Source of the DNA: Hyphococcus aureus
GTDB lineage: Bacteria; Pseudomonadota; Alphaproteobacteria; Caulobacterales; Parvularculaceae
Length of the DNA: 64,000 nucleotides
Assembly: GCF_042643165.1 (NCBI RefSeq)
Contig: NZ_JBHRSH010000001.1
Coordinates: 2,232,001-2,296,000, forward strand
Reading direction: 5' to 3'
Shown here one piece after another: positions 34,452 through 43,134 of this stretch (position 1 is the first letter of the stretch; every line of letters begins with the position of its first letter). A model generated the notes under the pieces. It did not search any database. It saw only the letters and a program-made list of their open reading frames with translations, and was not told where the DNA came from. Both the position numbers and the translations under genes were made by a program.

Positions 34452-35303
34452 TCATGTCGTTCCACTCCGTGTGGCGACGGCTTCGATTAAATCTATGCAT
34501 TGTTGCGTGTTTCGGAGAAACGGATGATGATCAACGTCCTGCATCATCTCAATATTCCACTCCGGTTGATGTCTGCTGATGATATCAAGAGAAGAAGGCG
34601 GCGCGGTCGTATCAGCGCCTCCATGAATACACACCACCTTTATGCGCGACGGGATTTTGCGAATGTCGTCAAGCGCGTCATAGCGATAAACGACCTCCCA
34701 AAGCGATGATGTCGACGAACGCCAGGTGTGTTTAACCAAATCGGCGACAATTTCTTTCGGCATGTCGCGAATGAGATACGGCAAAATCTTACCGAATACG
34801 CGGCGCGTGAGAATGCAAGTAACGATGGTCAACGCCATATTGGTCGTTATCAGGGCGCGCACTTCGCCGCCGGCGTCTCTTTTTTTGAAATAGTCGTAGG
34901 CGGATGCTTTGGAGCCGAAGTAAGGCAGGCTCATCAAGACCATGCCATTGACCTGGGGCGGAAACCGCGCCGCATAGGCAAGCGTCAACAACGCGCCTAG
35001 CGAATGCCCTATGAGCGTGATTGGGCCCAAGGGCGCAAGCGTATTGTGAAGCGCATCGACGTGGCGCTCCACGCTGTAGCGGATCCAGGGTTTTGGCGAG
35101 TCGCCGAAGCCTAACAAATCGACGAGTACAATTGTGTACTTGTCGGCAAGACGCGCGATCCTTGGCGACCAATAACGCGTCGTTCCACCGAGCCCGGCGA
35201 GAAAGACAAGCGTTTCGTCGCCATCGCCCATAACTTCTGTATGGAGATGGATTGCCGGTGCGTTTTCTGCGCGATGTTTCGGTTCGGTGAAAATATCGAG
35301 CAT
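34452..35303 (-). CDS. Alpha/beta-hydrolase
   Basis: The 283-residue protein has the serine-hydrolase nucleophile elbow GHSLG (S101), an oxyanion region LAGLGGTTRYW, VDLLGFGDS as the second strand, and a C-terminal DVDHHPFLR with the catalytic His. The cap region (KKRDAGGEVRAL and following) is helical. The substrate is unknown; ester or lactone cleavage is likely. It is convergent with the Prs-like gene and on the same strand as the phosphoketolase, which ends 112 bp upstream of it. Confidence 0.8.
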   Translation of the reverse strand: MLDIFTEPKHRAENAPAIHLHTEVMGDGDETLVFLAGLGGTTRYWSPRIARLADKYTIVLVDLLGFGDSPKPWIRYSVERHVDALHNTLAPLGPITLIGHSLGALLTLAYAARFPPQVNGMVLMSLPYFGSKASAYDYFKKRDAGGEVRALITTNMALTIVTCILTRRVFGKILPYLIRDMPKEIVADLVKHTWRSSTSSLWEVVYRYDALDDIRKIPSRIKVVCIHGGADTTAPPSSLDIISRHQPEWNIEMMQDVDHHPFLRNTQQCIDLIEAVATRSGTT

Positions 35304-35414
35304 TTTGCGTCTAATAGTGGTTCGTTTTAGCGCTCACGCGCATAGCGGACGGCCGGTTCGTTGACGGGCGGCCAGAGTTACGCCCCTGAATTGTGAGGCT
35401 GCAGCGTCTCACCG

Positions 35415-37799
35415 TCAGTCTCGCCGTTGTTCTTGCGCGCTTTCAAATTCGAGCAGTCGGGGATCGCCGCGGCCGTGGAGGGCGTCTTGTTCTTCGACGC
35501 TGAGGAAATTCGAAAGCGGAAGTTTCAATAGTGCGGCGGCGCTTTCGACGATATGCGCCCAGGTGCAGCGGTTCGCGAACAACATGCCAAAGACGTCGAA
35601 GGTGCCCCCGCGGGAGAGATAGCCCAGCGTACGCAAACGAGTCGGACCGGCGTCCAGACGCCGAAGCAGGCCTGCCACCGGTTCGGGCCGGGTGTGAGTG
35701 ATCAGCACACGAGCGATATCGGCGGGAAAAAGGGCCGCCAAGAGATCGTCATCGAGGACGAACGCCGCCTCCAGCGGATCGCGCGGCGTCCGCAAGCGAC
35801 CGGGCTCGAGGATGGCGGTGACGCATGTCGGCACATCGCGGGAGGTGAGGCGGTTGCATGCAGCTATCGCTTCGCTCACCTGGTAGGCGCCAAGCGCTGC
35901 AAGTTGCATATGCGCGTTGGCCGGATTGCCGGCAAGATGGACGGCGCCGGTCTGCACGCCAAAAACCGCCCCTTCATGGCTTAGTCGGTTTGGAGTCTGA
36001 CCTTTAGGCGTCACCAGACAAGCGATCTCGCCATGGCCGCTGTAGACTTCGCGCAGCGCTATAACCGCGCTCGCCGTGTCGATGGGAAAGATTACGCGCG
36101 AGGTGTCCGACATTTCTCCCAGCAAGGCTTCTGGCAGAGTGGGATCCTGATGGGATTGCTCATTTTTTGCGTTCTCCCATGTGTGCGATGTCGCGATTAA
36201 CGGAATGCTGATCCAGCCAGGATCGCGGCCCAGCTCTTTTTGCCGGCGCGCAAAAATGATTTCTTGTCGCAGCGCGCCAAGCATTTTCATGGCGAAGGCT
36301 TCATAGCTGACGGCGAGATTGAGCCCGCCCTTGTTGCCAAGGGCGGCGGCGATGACCGCTTCTTCATTAAGGGCGGTGATGATGGCGCCGTCTACCGCCT
36401 CCGGCGCGCCGTCTTCGGGCGCATTTACCCGATGGCGGAGCGTTTCGAGCGTGATCGGCATATGGTTGCTGCGTAACTCGTCCGGGTTCGCGACGCGGGC
36501 GCGCAGCTTTGGATTACTTTTGACGATCGCCACAAATTCCTGGTCGATAGCGTCCATGGCGCACCGAGCCGTCGCGAGGCGCGTTTCAATTTCTTGCAAG
36601 GGCGGGAGTGTTGGCGAAGTGACCCGGCGTGTCGCCAGCGCGTTGCGGCTTTCCAGCGGGCGCGATTGGCTGGCATGGGTGGCGAGCGTGTTGGCAGATT
36701 GTTGCAGAGCGTGGGGTTCGACGAACAACGCACGAACGGCTTCGTTGAACTCGTTGCGCGCTTTTTCATTGTTGGCCGGATTTCCGTCGAGGGGCAGATT
36801 GTGCGCTCGGTTGGCGCCTGCTCCGGGGAAACCAAATCCTTTTTCGCACGGCGCGATCACATAGGGCAGGCGTGCGGGGTAGGATGGAGCGCTATCAGCG
36901 ATCGCCGCGAGCCGTGCGTCGGCTTCCAGCAATCCCCAGGCATAGGAGAGCGGATCATGACCATCGACGATGATTGGGTTAAATCCCGATAGCTCAAGAT
37001 GCTGCACGAGCCAGTCAAGGCCGCCTTCCTGTCCAATCTGCGTGCGCTGTTCGATGCGTCTGCCATTCAGCACCATGACGGGCGTCGCGAATCCGCAGTC
37101 TTCCGCGCGCCACCAACGCGGCGCCCAGTCGGCTCCGCGCTGTTCTTCGAAGGCGCCGTCGCTCAGGAACGCGACCAGGCGTTCGCCTCGTAGGGGCATG
37201 TGGACATATTGCAGGCTTGTAAAACCAAGATAGCCGCCCTCGGATAGCCCGCCCGCCGTATGCGGATTAACATGGCTGCCAAGCGGGATGGCCGGCTGTC
37301 CATCCGGCGTAATAGCGTAACTATAAAAATCATTGGCGAGTGTGCTTTGACCAGCCTCGCTTCGGTCGTATCGCCCAAGCTGCGACTTGGAGAGATCGCC
37401 GGTAAGCGTGTTGATCGCTTCAATCGCCGCAACGCAGTGGCCTTGGCCCAGCGTCCAGGCGCGCGTGTGTCCGGAGAGCGCGTTGGCGGCGAGGTATCCG
37501 GCAAAACCGATCGCCATATTGAGCGATCCGCCGGTGTGGCCCTGTGGCTCGCGCTTGAAGTCCTCGGGCCGCAGAGGCGCGCCCGATTGATCCACGCGAT
37601 GAGCGTATGTCATATGCGCGACGATTCGCATCGCGGCATTCGTGAGTCTGTCTGTAGCCGCGAAAATTTCGCACGCTTCATTTTCACTGACAGCAAGATC
37701 GCCCATCGCGGCCCGTTCCAAAAGCGCGTCGAGCCGCGCCAGCGTTTCATCGGAGTGAGCGATAACGCCAAATCCGGCGCGCCAGTCTGCATCGGCCAT
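35415..37799 (-). CDS. Divergent phosphoketolase-family enzyme
   Basis: The 794-residue protein is of phosphoketolase length. It shows the family's N-terminal PQGHTGGSLNMAIGFAGYLAAN, the GLSEGGYLGF segment, and a C-terminal CTWAHIVESAAALLKL. Phosphoketolases split xylulose 5-phosphate or fructose 6-phosphate to acetyl phosphate with thiamine diphosphate. The thiamine-binding motif reads LSDGAFEEQRGADW (212-225), where classical enzymes have GDGEAETG, so this is a divergent clade and its exact substrate is uncertain. A TCGGAGGA site fixes the start. Confidence 0.82.
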   Translation of the reverse strand: MADADWRAGFGVIAHSDETLARLDALLERAAMGDLAVSENEACEIFAATDRLTNAAMRIVAHMTYAHRVDQSGAPLRPEDFKREPQGHTGGSLNMAIGFAGYLAANALSGHTRAWTLGQGHCVAAIEAINTLTGDLSKSQLGRYDRSEAGQSTLANDFYSYAITPDGQPAIPLGSHVNPHTAGGLSEGGYLGFTSLQYVHMPLRGERLVAFLSDGAFEEQRGADWAPRWWRAEDCGFATPVMVLNGRRIEQRTQIGQEGGLDWLVQHLELSGFNPIIVDGHDPLSYAWGLLEADARLAAIADSAPSYPARLPYVIAPCEKGFGFPGAGANRAHNLPLDGNPANNEKARNEFNEAVRALFVEPHALQQSANTLATHASQSRPLESRNALATRRVTSPTLPPLQEIETRLATARCAMDAIDQEFVAIVKSNPKLRARVANPDELRSNHMPITLETLRHRVNAPEDGAPEAVDGAIITALNEEAVIAAALGNKGGLNLAVSYEAFAMKMLGALRQEIIFARRQKELGRDPGWISIPLIATSHTWENAKNEQSHQDPTLPEALLGEMSDTSRVIFPIDTASAVIALREVYSGHGEIACLVTPKGQTPNRLSHEGAVFGVQTGAVHLAGNPANAHMQLAALGAYQVSEAIAACNRLTSRDVPTCVTAILEPGRLRTPRDPLEAAFVLDDDLLAALFPADIARVLITHTRPEPVAGLLRRLDAGPTRLRTLGYLSRGGTFDVFGMLFANRCTWAHIVESAAALLKLPLSNFLSVEEQDALHGRGDPRLLEFESAQEQRRD

Positions 37800-38068
37800 G
37801 GTTCAAAAATCCTCCGAGGCTTTCGCCGCCTCAATCCGGATTCGGGCGAGGCATATGACGCAAATACGCATGAGATTGTAAAATCCCTTGGCGGCCGTGG
37901 ATCTCGCTGATCTCGGCGCCGGTCCTAATCGCTGTGCGACAGGCATTCAGGACGCCCCGCACGGGCTTTGCGCCGCCGCCGCTGCGGCTCGGCTGACCAA
38001 AGCGAACGCCGGGTCTGGAAAAAGAGATAACAAGATTGTGACGAGCGCGCCGCTCGGGCGGAGCAAGC

Positions 38069-38338
38069 TTAACGCTTCAACTTATCGAACAAATCGACAA
38101 GATCCGAGACGGTTTCCTTTTGAGCCTTGGAGCTCCGTGCAGCGATTGCCGCTTCCACGCTGTTAGCGGCGTGAACGTTGAGGATTTCACTTTCCGCGCG
38201 GGCGAGCGCTGATTTGATCGCCTGCATTTGATGAAGGGTATCGACTAGATCGCGCTCATCTTCGAGCATGCGCATGATCCCGCGCACCTGGCCCTCGATG
38301 CGTTTCAAACGTCTGATTGTCGCTGCTTGACCATTCAT
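38069..38338 (-). CDS. CsoR/FrmR (DUF156) family repressor lacking the usual cysteines
   Basis: The 89-residue all-helical protein contains RRLKRIEGQVRGIMRML and a C-terminal helix typical of CsoR/RcnR repressors. Copper CsoR uses C-H-C ligands; here the aligned residues are L31, H56 and S60, so no cysteine is left anywhere in the protein. It cannot bind Cu(I) by the classical site. It is divergent from the copper genes and probably binds the 19-bp inverted repeat next to its start. The start is set at the family-typical MNGQAATIRRLKR. Confidence 0.8.
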   Translation of the reverse strand: MNGQAATIRRLKRIEGQVRGIMRMLEDERDLVDTLHQMQAIKSALARAESEILNVHAANSVEAAIAARSSKAQKETVSDLVDLFDKLKR

Positions 38339-38343
38339 TGATT

Positions 38344-38362
38344 TATACCTGTATAGAGTATA
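38344..38362. promoter_or_regulatory. Inverted repeat TATAC-N9-GTATA, possible DUF156 operator
   Basis: The element lies 6 bp upstream of the csoR-like gene and 46 bp upstream of the His-rich protein gene on the other strand, within a 69-bp divergent region. CsoR-type repressors bind short inverted repeats in their own promoters. The arms are perfect over five bases. Confidence 0.4.
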
Positions 38363-38407
38363 GATGAGAGCATATGAAAGATTGGTCAAGCTTGTGACAC
38401 TGAACGC

Positions 38408-38851
38408 ATGACATATGCGGCTGTAAGGACGGTTTTTATCGCATTCTTCGCGCTTGTGCTAAGCGCGGGTCATGTTGCTTGCGCTTGCCTTTCACAAATC
38501 GCGGCGGCCGGCCACGGAGATGGTCAACAACCCCACCTTTCACATGCTGAGATGGCGCATGCGGGCCATGGCGCTTTAGGCGAACGTCACGTGCCGGACC
38601 AAAATCCGCAACCACATGACGACGCCCACAGTGGCTGTGAACACTGCGCCGCGTCGGCGGCTTTCAAGGGGTCAGCGAAAGTCCAGTTTATCGCATCGCC
38701 GGCCCCCAAGCCGGGCGCCAAAGCGATTGCCGCAGTGGCGAACCAGTTTGCGCCGGCAATCGGTGTTCCAAACGCCAAGCCGGTCGCCTTTCGACGACGC
38801 GGCCCGCCGGGCGAAACGCCGGTCACGCTCAAAATACGTCTTCTGACCTGA
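38408..38851 (+). CDS. Exported His-rich metal-binding protein
   Basis: The 147-residue protein has an N-terminal signal (FIAFFALVLSAGHVACA). A histidine-rich stretch at about 35-80 contains GHGDGQQPHLSHAEMAHAGHG and HDDAHSGCEHC, able to bind copper or a similar metal. The C-terminus (RRRGPPGETPVTLKIRLLT) resembles the small secreted proteins often placed before copA. No enzymatic motif is visible. It is first in the plus-strand copper operon, and divergent from the CsoR-like gene. Confidence 0.7.
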   Translation: MTYAAVRTVFIAFFALVLSAGHVACACLSQIAAAGHGDGQQPHLSHAEMAHAGHGALGERHVPDQNPQPHDDAHSGCEHCAASAAFKGSAKVQFIASPAPKPGAKAIAAVANQFAPAIGVPNAKPVAFRRRGPPGETPVTLKIRLLT

Positions 38852-38937
38852 TAGCTGTCGCAGCCCTGCGCCGGCAATAGGCGCGAGAGGGTTCTTGTCG
38901 TTATGCGCGTATACGCATTGACGACCAGTGACCCGGG

Positions 38938-38978
38938 CGACGCGCGAACGGACTCCCTCCGTCCTGTTGCGCGCGTCG
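38938..38978 (+). promoter_or_regulatory. Strong stem-loop in the copA upstream region
   Basis: Arms 38938-38953 and 38961-38978 pair over about 16 positions with two bulges and a 7-base loop (TCCCTCC). The hairpin lies 51 bases before the copA ATG and after the His-rich gene. It has no U-run, so it may be an attenuator, an RNA-stability element or part of a 5' leader rather than a simple terminator. Confidence 0.5.
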
Positions 38979-39028
38979 TCACACCAGACCGTTCCACTTA
39001 AATGACCCTGAATTCGGAAACAGTAAGC

Positions 39029-40981
39029 ATGTTTAGCAGACGAAAACTCATTCAAACCGCTGGTTTAGGCGGCCTTGCGTTAGGCGGCGCCGGGCTTTTG
39101 CCTGCCTGGGCCAAACCGGCAAGCGCCGGCAATCTCGGACTTCCCGCTCTCACCGGCACGCGCTTCGACCTTACGATCGGCAAATTCCCGGTGCGCATCG
39201 ACGGCCGCGCCGGCGAGGCGGTCGGGACGAACGGCACGTTGCCCGCGCCGCTCGTCCGGTTTCGCGAAGGCGACGACATCACGATCAATGTGACCAACAC
39301 ATTGCACGAAGATACGTCGATCCACTGGCATGGGCTCTTGGTGCCGTTTTACATGGACGGCGTGCCGGGTGTCGCGTTCCCCGGCATCAAGCCGGGAGAG
39401 ACCTTCACCTACAAATTCACGCTGCCCCATAATGGAACCTATTGGTATCATTCCCATTCGGGCCTGCAGGAACAGCTTGGCCATTACGGTCCGCTGATCA
39501 TCGATCCGAAAGGCGCCGATCCGGTCGCCTATGACCGGGAATATGTGCTCGTGCTGTCGGACTGGAGTTTTGAAAGCCCGCACCGGGTCTTTGCGAAGCT
39601 TAAAAAGAACAGCGAAGTTTATAACTTTCAGGAACGCACCGTGCCGGAGTTTCTGGAAGCAGCCGACAAGCGCGGGCTTGGCGCCGCCTTTGAGGACCGC
39701 GCCATGTGGGGCGCGATGCGCATGTCGCCGACCGATATCGCGGACGTCACTGGCGCTACCTACACTTACCTCATCAACGGCCATTCGACAGCGGACAATT
39801 GGAACGCCGTATTCAATACGGGCGAAAAGGTTCGCCTGCGCATCATCAACGCTTCGGCGATGACGATATTCAATTTCCGCATCCCGGATCTTCCGATGAC
39901 CGTGGTCGCCTCGGACGGTCTCAATGTGCAACCGGTTGAAACTGACGAATTCCAGATCGGCGTTGCCGAGACCTATGACGTCATTGTCGAGCCGAAGGAG
40001 GAACGCGCCTTCGCGCTCGTCGCGGAGTCGATCGACCGGTCCGGCATGGGCGTCGCGACCTTGGGCCCGCGTCCAGGCATGCGCGCCGAGGCGCCGCCCC
40101 TGCGCGAACGTCCGACGTTGACCATGCGTGATATGGGCATGGCGTATCATGGAAATCATGGCTCCATGGCCGATGATCAACAAGTGTCGTCGGGGATGGA
40201 TCATGGCGAGATGGACCACGGTGAAATGGATCACGGATCTATGGATCATGGCGCAATGGGACACGAGCCGAAGCAGGAAGACGAACACGCCGGCCACGAT
40301 ATGGGCGGTCAAGGGACCACCTCAACGGAGCAGCGTCACGATCATAAACGCGGCGTCGGCGTCGATATGGTCGCGATGGCGCCGGTCTATCGCCTCAATG
40401 AGCCGGGCCTGGGCCTCGAAAACGTGCCGCACAGGGCGCTGACCTACGCCGATCTTCGCAGTCTTGAGCCTAACCCGGATACGCGTCCGCCGGGCCGCGA
40501 GGTCGAATTGCACCTCACCGGCAATATGGAGCGCTATATGTGGTCCTTCGACGGCGTGAAGTTTTCCGAAGTCGTCGATCCTATCGTTTTTCACGAAGGT
40601 GAGCGCGTGCGCATGACCCTCGTCAACGACACCATGATGTCGCATCCGATTCACTTGCACGGCATGTTTTTCGACCTTGCGAATGGCGGCGGCGATCACC
40701 GACCTCGAAAGCACACGGTCATCGTCAAGCCGGGCGAAAAGCTTTCTTACGATGTCACGGCAAACCATGTTGGGGATTGGGCGTTCCACTGCCATCTTTT
40801 GATGCACATGCATGCCGGGATGATGCAGGTCGTTTCCATCCGCCCACGGATGGCGATGAATGACGCTATGGATCATGAGAAAATGGACCATGGTTCAATG
40901 GACCATGACGCCATGGATCATGATAAAGGGGGCCATGAAGACATGGACCACTCCAAGATGGGTCATGGAGGCAAGCACTAA
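39029..40981 (+). CDS. copA: Periplasmic multicopper oxidase CopA
   Basis: The 650-residue oxidase has a twin-arginine signal (MFSRRKLIQTAGLGG). Copper sites are visible in all four conserved places: HWHGLLVPFYMDG, YWYHSHSGLQEQ, SHPIHLHGMFFDL and WAFHCHLLMHMHAGMM (type 1 Cys and His). It has two methionine/histidine-rich stretches of repeated MDHG units, one at about 390-420 and one at the extreme C-terminus. These buffer or deliver Cu(I). The enzyme oxidises Cu(I) to less toxic Cu(II). Its stop overlaps the start of copB. Confidence 0.95.
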   Translation: MFSRRKLIQTAGLGGLALGGAGLLPAWAKPASAGNLGLPALTGTRFDLTIGKFPVRIDGRAGEAVGTNGTLPAPLVRFREGDDITINVTNTLHEDTSIHWHGLLVPFYMDGVPGVAFPGIKPGETFTYKFTLPHNGTYWYHSHSGLQEQLGHYGPLIIDPKGADPVAYDREYVLVLSDWSFESPHRVFAKLKKNSEVYNFQERTVPEFLEAADKRGLGAAFEDRAMWGAMRMSPTDIADVTGATYTYLINGHSTADNWNAVFNTGEKVRLRIINASAMTIFNFRIPDLPMTVVASDGLNVQPVETDEFQIGVAETYDVIVEPKEERAFALVAESIDRSGMGVATLGPRPGMRAEAPPLRERPTLTMRDMGMAYHGNHGSMADDQQVSSGMDHGEMDHGEMDHGSMDHGAMGHEPKQEDEHAGHDMGGQGTTSTEQRHDHKRGVGVDMVAMAPVYRLNEPGLGLENVPHRALTYADLRSLEPNPDTRPPGREVELHLTGNMERYMWSFDGVKFSEVVDPIVFHEGERVRMTLVNDTMMSHPIHLHGMFFDLANGGGDHRPRKHTVIVKPGEKLSYDVTANHVGDWAFHCHLLMHMHAGMMQVVSIRPRMAMNDAMDHEKMDHGSMDHDAMDHDKGGHEDMDHSKMGHGGKH

Positions 40982-41811
40982 TGGCTTTCTCAAAGAACAT
41001 GATCCGTACGGGTCTTGGGCTCGCGGCGCTTCTCGCCGCCGCGCCGCAGGGCTTCGCGCAGGAAACGCAAAAAGAAGAAGGGCAGACGTCTGAGCGCGGC
41101 TGGTCGCAGGCGGACGAATATTGGGGCCGCGAAGAAATGGCGGCGTCGCGCGCGGCGGTTCAGGAAGAACACGGCGCGTACACCACATACTTTGTTCAGG
41201 CGGACCGCTTCGAATACAGAACGAATGAAGGCGAGCCCCAGTTTTTGTGGGACGCCCAAGGCTGGTATGGCGGCGACAAGAACAAGCTCTGGATCAAATC
41301 CGAGGGTGAATATTCGTTCGACGCCGACGAATTCGAAGACGCGGAAGTGCAGGCGTTATGGTCCCGCGGCATCTCCCGTTATTTCGATGTGCAAGCGGGC
41401 GTACGGCATGACTTTGCGCCGGGCGATGACCGGACCTTCGGCGTCTTCGGCGTGCAGGGGCTCGCGCCTTATTTGTTTGAGGTCGACGCGGCGGCGTTTG
41501 TCAGCGGCGAGGGCGACGTCTCTGCGCGGATCGAACTAGAATATGAACTCTTGCTCACCCAGCGGCTTATTCTCCAGCCGCGAACGGAGCTTAACTTCGC
41601 CATACAGGACGTCCCTGAGAACGGCGTCGGTTCGGGACTTTCAACGGCGGAAGCCGGCATGCGGTTGCGCTACGAAATCAAACGCGAGTTCGCCCCCTAT
41701 ATTGGCGTCTCCTGGGAGCGTGCTGTCGGCGAGACGGCGGATTTCGTCCGCGCGGACGGAGAGGATCCGTCAGCGGTGTCGTTCGTCGCCGGGCTGAGAC
41801 TTTGGTTCTGA
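40981..41811 (+). CDS. copB: Copper resistance outer-membrane protein CopB
   Basis: The 276-residue protein has a signal peptide ending GFAQE and a barrel of the CopB family. Recognisable parts are QADRFEYRTNEGEPQFLWDAQGWYGGDKNKLWIKSEGE, the GVRHDFAPGDDRT turn, LLTQRLILQPRTEL, and a C-terminal FVAGLRLWF. It acts in the outer membrane with CopA in copper tolerance. Unlike many CopB proteins it lacks a Met-rich N-terminal stretch. Start and copA stop overlap as TAATG. Confidence 0.93.
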   Translation: MAFSKNMIRTGLGLAALLAAAPQGFAQETQKEEGQTSERGWSQADEYWGREEMAASRAAVQEEHGAYTTYFVQADRFEYRTNEGEPQFLWDAQGWYGGDKNKLWIKSEGEYSFDADEFEDAEVQALWSRGISRYFDVQAGVRHDFAPGDDRTFGVFGVQGLAPYLFEVDAAAFVSGEGDVSARIELEYELLLTQRLILQPRTELNFAIQDVPENGVGSGLSTAEAGMRLRYEIKREFAPYIGVSWERAVGETADFVRADGEDPSAVSFVAGLRLWF

Positions 41812-41911
41812 TGACGTAAGGAGTTTGGATATCGTTGCATCGCGTCTGTAGGAAGGGAAGGCCCTCTTTTTCCGCAGGTGCGATTTTCTTCGCTGGTTTT
41901 TGGGAGGTGAA

Positions 41912-42451
41912 ATGAAACAACAGCGCTTCGTTATCGCCGTGATTATCGCCGTCGTCGCAGCGGTTTCTCCGGCCCGGGCAGGCTTGGTGCAATCGACCCC
42001 TGATCCGCATGCGGATCCGCAATTGGACACGTCTATCCATTGCGATATTCCAATCGGCGAAGGCGTCGTCAGGGCGGTCAATATCAAACATTCAACAGTC
42101 GACATTATGCATAGGCCAGCCCATTCAGTCGGCTTTGACGAGATGGTCATGACATTTGATGTATTGGCTTCCGTTAATCTCGAAGAATTTTCCTTTGGCG
42201 AGCGTGTTCATTTTTTGCTGAAGATCGAAAGAGGAAAGAGCGACAAAATTGCGTGGATGTGCTCGCTGGAAAAAGATGAAGACACCCACAAGGCATGCAT
42301 GGCGAAATTACATGTTGAAGCCATGAAACTCGCCGCCGCCGATATCGACCAATGCTCCATGGATAGTATGGAATCGACAGACGCCGCAATTCGTAGTGAC
42401 GCGGATGATCAACAGACCGCTGTTGAGCCGGACCATAACGATCATAGATAG
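41912..42451 (+). CDS. Exported CusF-like copper-binding protein
   Basis: The 179-residue protein has a signal peptide ending SPARA and a CusF-like beta-barrel (GEGVVRAVNIKHSTVDIMH, VGFDEMVMTFDVL, FGERVHFLLKIERG). Met and His residues lie where CusF binds Cu(I), with aromatic F before the MVMTF segment. The C-terminal third is acidic and contains further Met, Cys and His. A GGGAGGTG site selects ATG 41912. It probably ferries copper in the periplasm; no CusCBA partner genes are nearby. Confidence 0.8.
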   Translation: MKQQRFVIAVIIAVVAAVSPARAGLVQSTPDPHADPQLDTSIHCDIPIGEGVVRAVNIKHSTVDIMHRPAHSVGFDEMVMTFDVLASVNLEEFSFGERVHFLLKIERGKSDKIAWMCSLEKDEDTHKACMAKLHVEAMKLAAADIDQCSMDSMESTDAAIRSDADDQQTAVEPDHNDHR

Positions 42452-42621
42452 TCGATGGCTGCCGGCTTGCGGGCGAACGCATCCGCCTCCGTCAGCGGTT
42501 TCGTTCTTAGCCGGGCTTCGGCTCTCGCCATATCGATCATTGAGCCAGCGGCGCGCCCGCCTTTTATGCCAAAGCGCTGATCTGTAGGCGGAAGCGGGGA
42601 CGGTCTGGGTGTTTCATTCGA

Positions 42622-43134
42622 TCAGTTTGAGGCCTTGGTTTGGCGAACCAGTCCGGTTGCTCGGCTAAACAAAACCCAGATCAAAACGCCGCCAGTAATG
42701 GCGGCATCCGCAAAATTGAATGACGGCCAGTGATATCCGCCAACATATAAATCGATGAAATCCGTAACCGTGCCGTCACCTATCCTGTCGATCGCGTTCG
42801 CGATGGCGCCGCCAATGATTAATCCAAGCGCCGACGCCTCTGTGCGGCTTTGAACCTTCCAAAGCTGGCGAAGAACAAAGGCGATGATCAAGATCGCTAA
42901 ACCAGCAAGCACAAAAGGGGCAAACTTGTTGTCGGAGGTCAGTAAGCCGAAACTGACGCCGCGATTACCCACCAGAACGACGTTGAGAAACGGGGTGATT
43001 GCAATGGGCAATGCATCCGGCGAAAGCCCCTCCGCCATGCGTTTTGTGACGATATCAACGACCAAAACCAATGCCGCGCAGGACAGTCCAACGCGTCTGA
43101 TAACGGACGGTTCTTTCAAACCAGGAGAGATCAT
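42622..43134 (-). CDS. lspA: Signal peptidase II
   Basis: The 170-residue protein has four membrane segments. The two catalytic aspartates lie in GAIANAIDRIGDG and FNFADAAITGG, with the conserved NRGVSFGLL near residue 60. It cleaves lipoprotein signal peptides. Copies of lspA linked to cation transporter and MerR genes are common in heavy-metal resistance modules, and this one fits that pattern rather than the housekeeping ileS-lspA location. Its ATG overlaps the transporter stop (TGATG). Confidence 0.92.
   Translation of the reverse strand: MISPGLKEPSVIRRVGLSCAALVLVVDIVTKRMAEGLSPDALPIAITPFLNVVLVGNRGVSFGLLTSDNKFAPFVLAGLAILIIAFVLRQLWKVQSRTEASALGLIIGGAIANAIDRIGDGTVTDFIDLYVGGYHWPSFNFADAAITGGVLIWVLFSRATGLVRQTKASN

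Noticed and set aside
40196..40260. Short regular repeats that could suggest a CRISPR-like or tandem array
   Set aside because: They are in-frame MDHG codons within CopA; there are no spacers or palindromic repeats. No CRISPR array was seen anywhere in the window.
39080..40312. 410-codon minus-strand frame
   Set aside because: It is antisense to copA, with His/Ile-rich shadow composition from the MDHG repeats and no domain.
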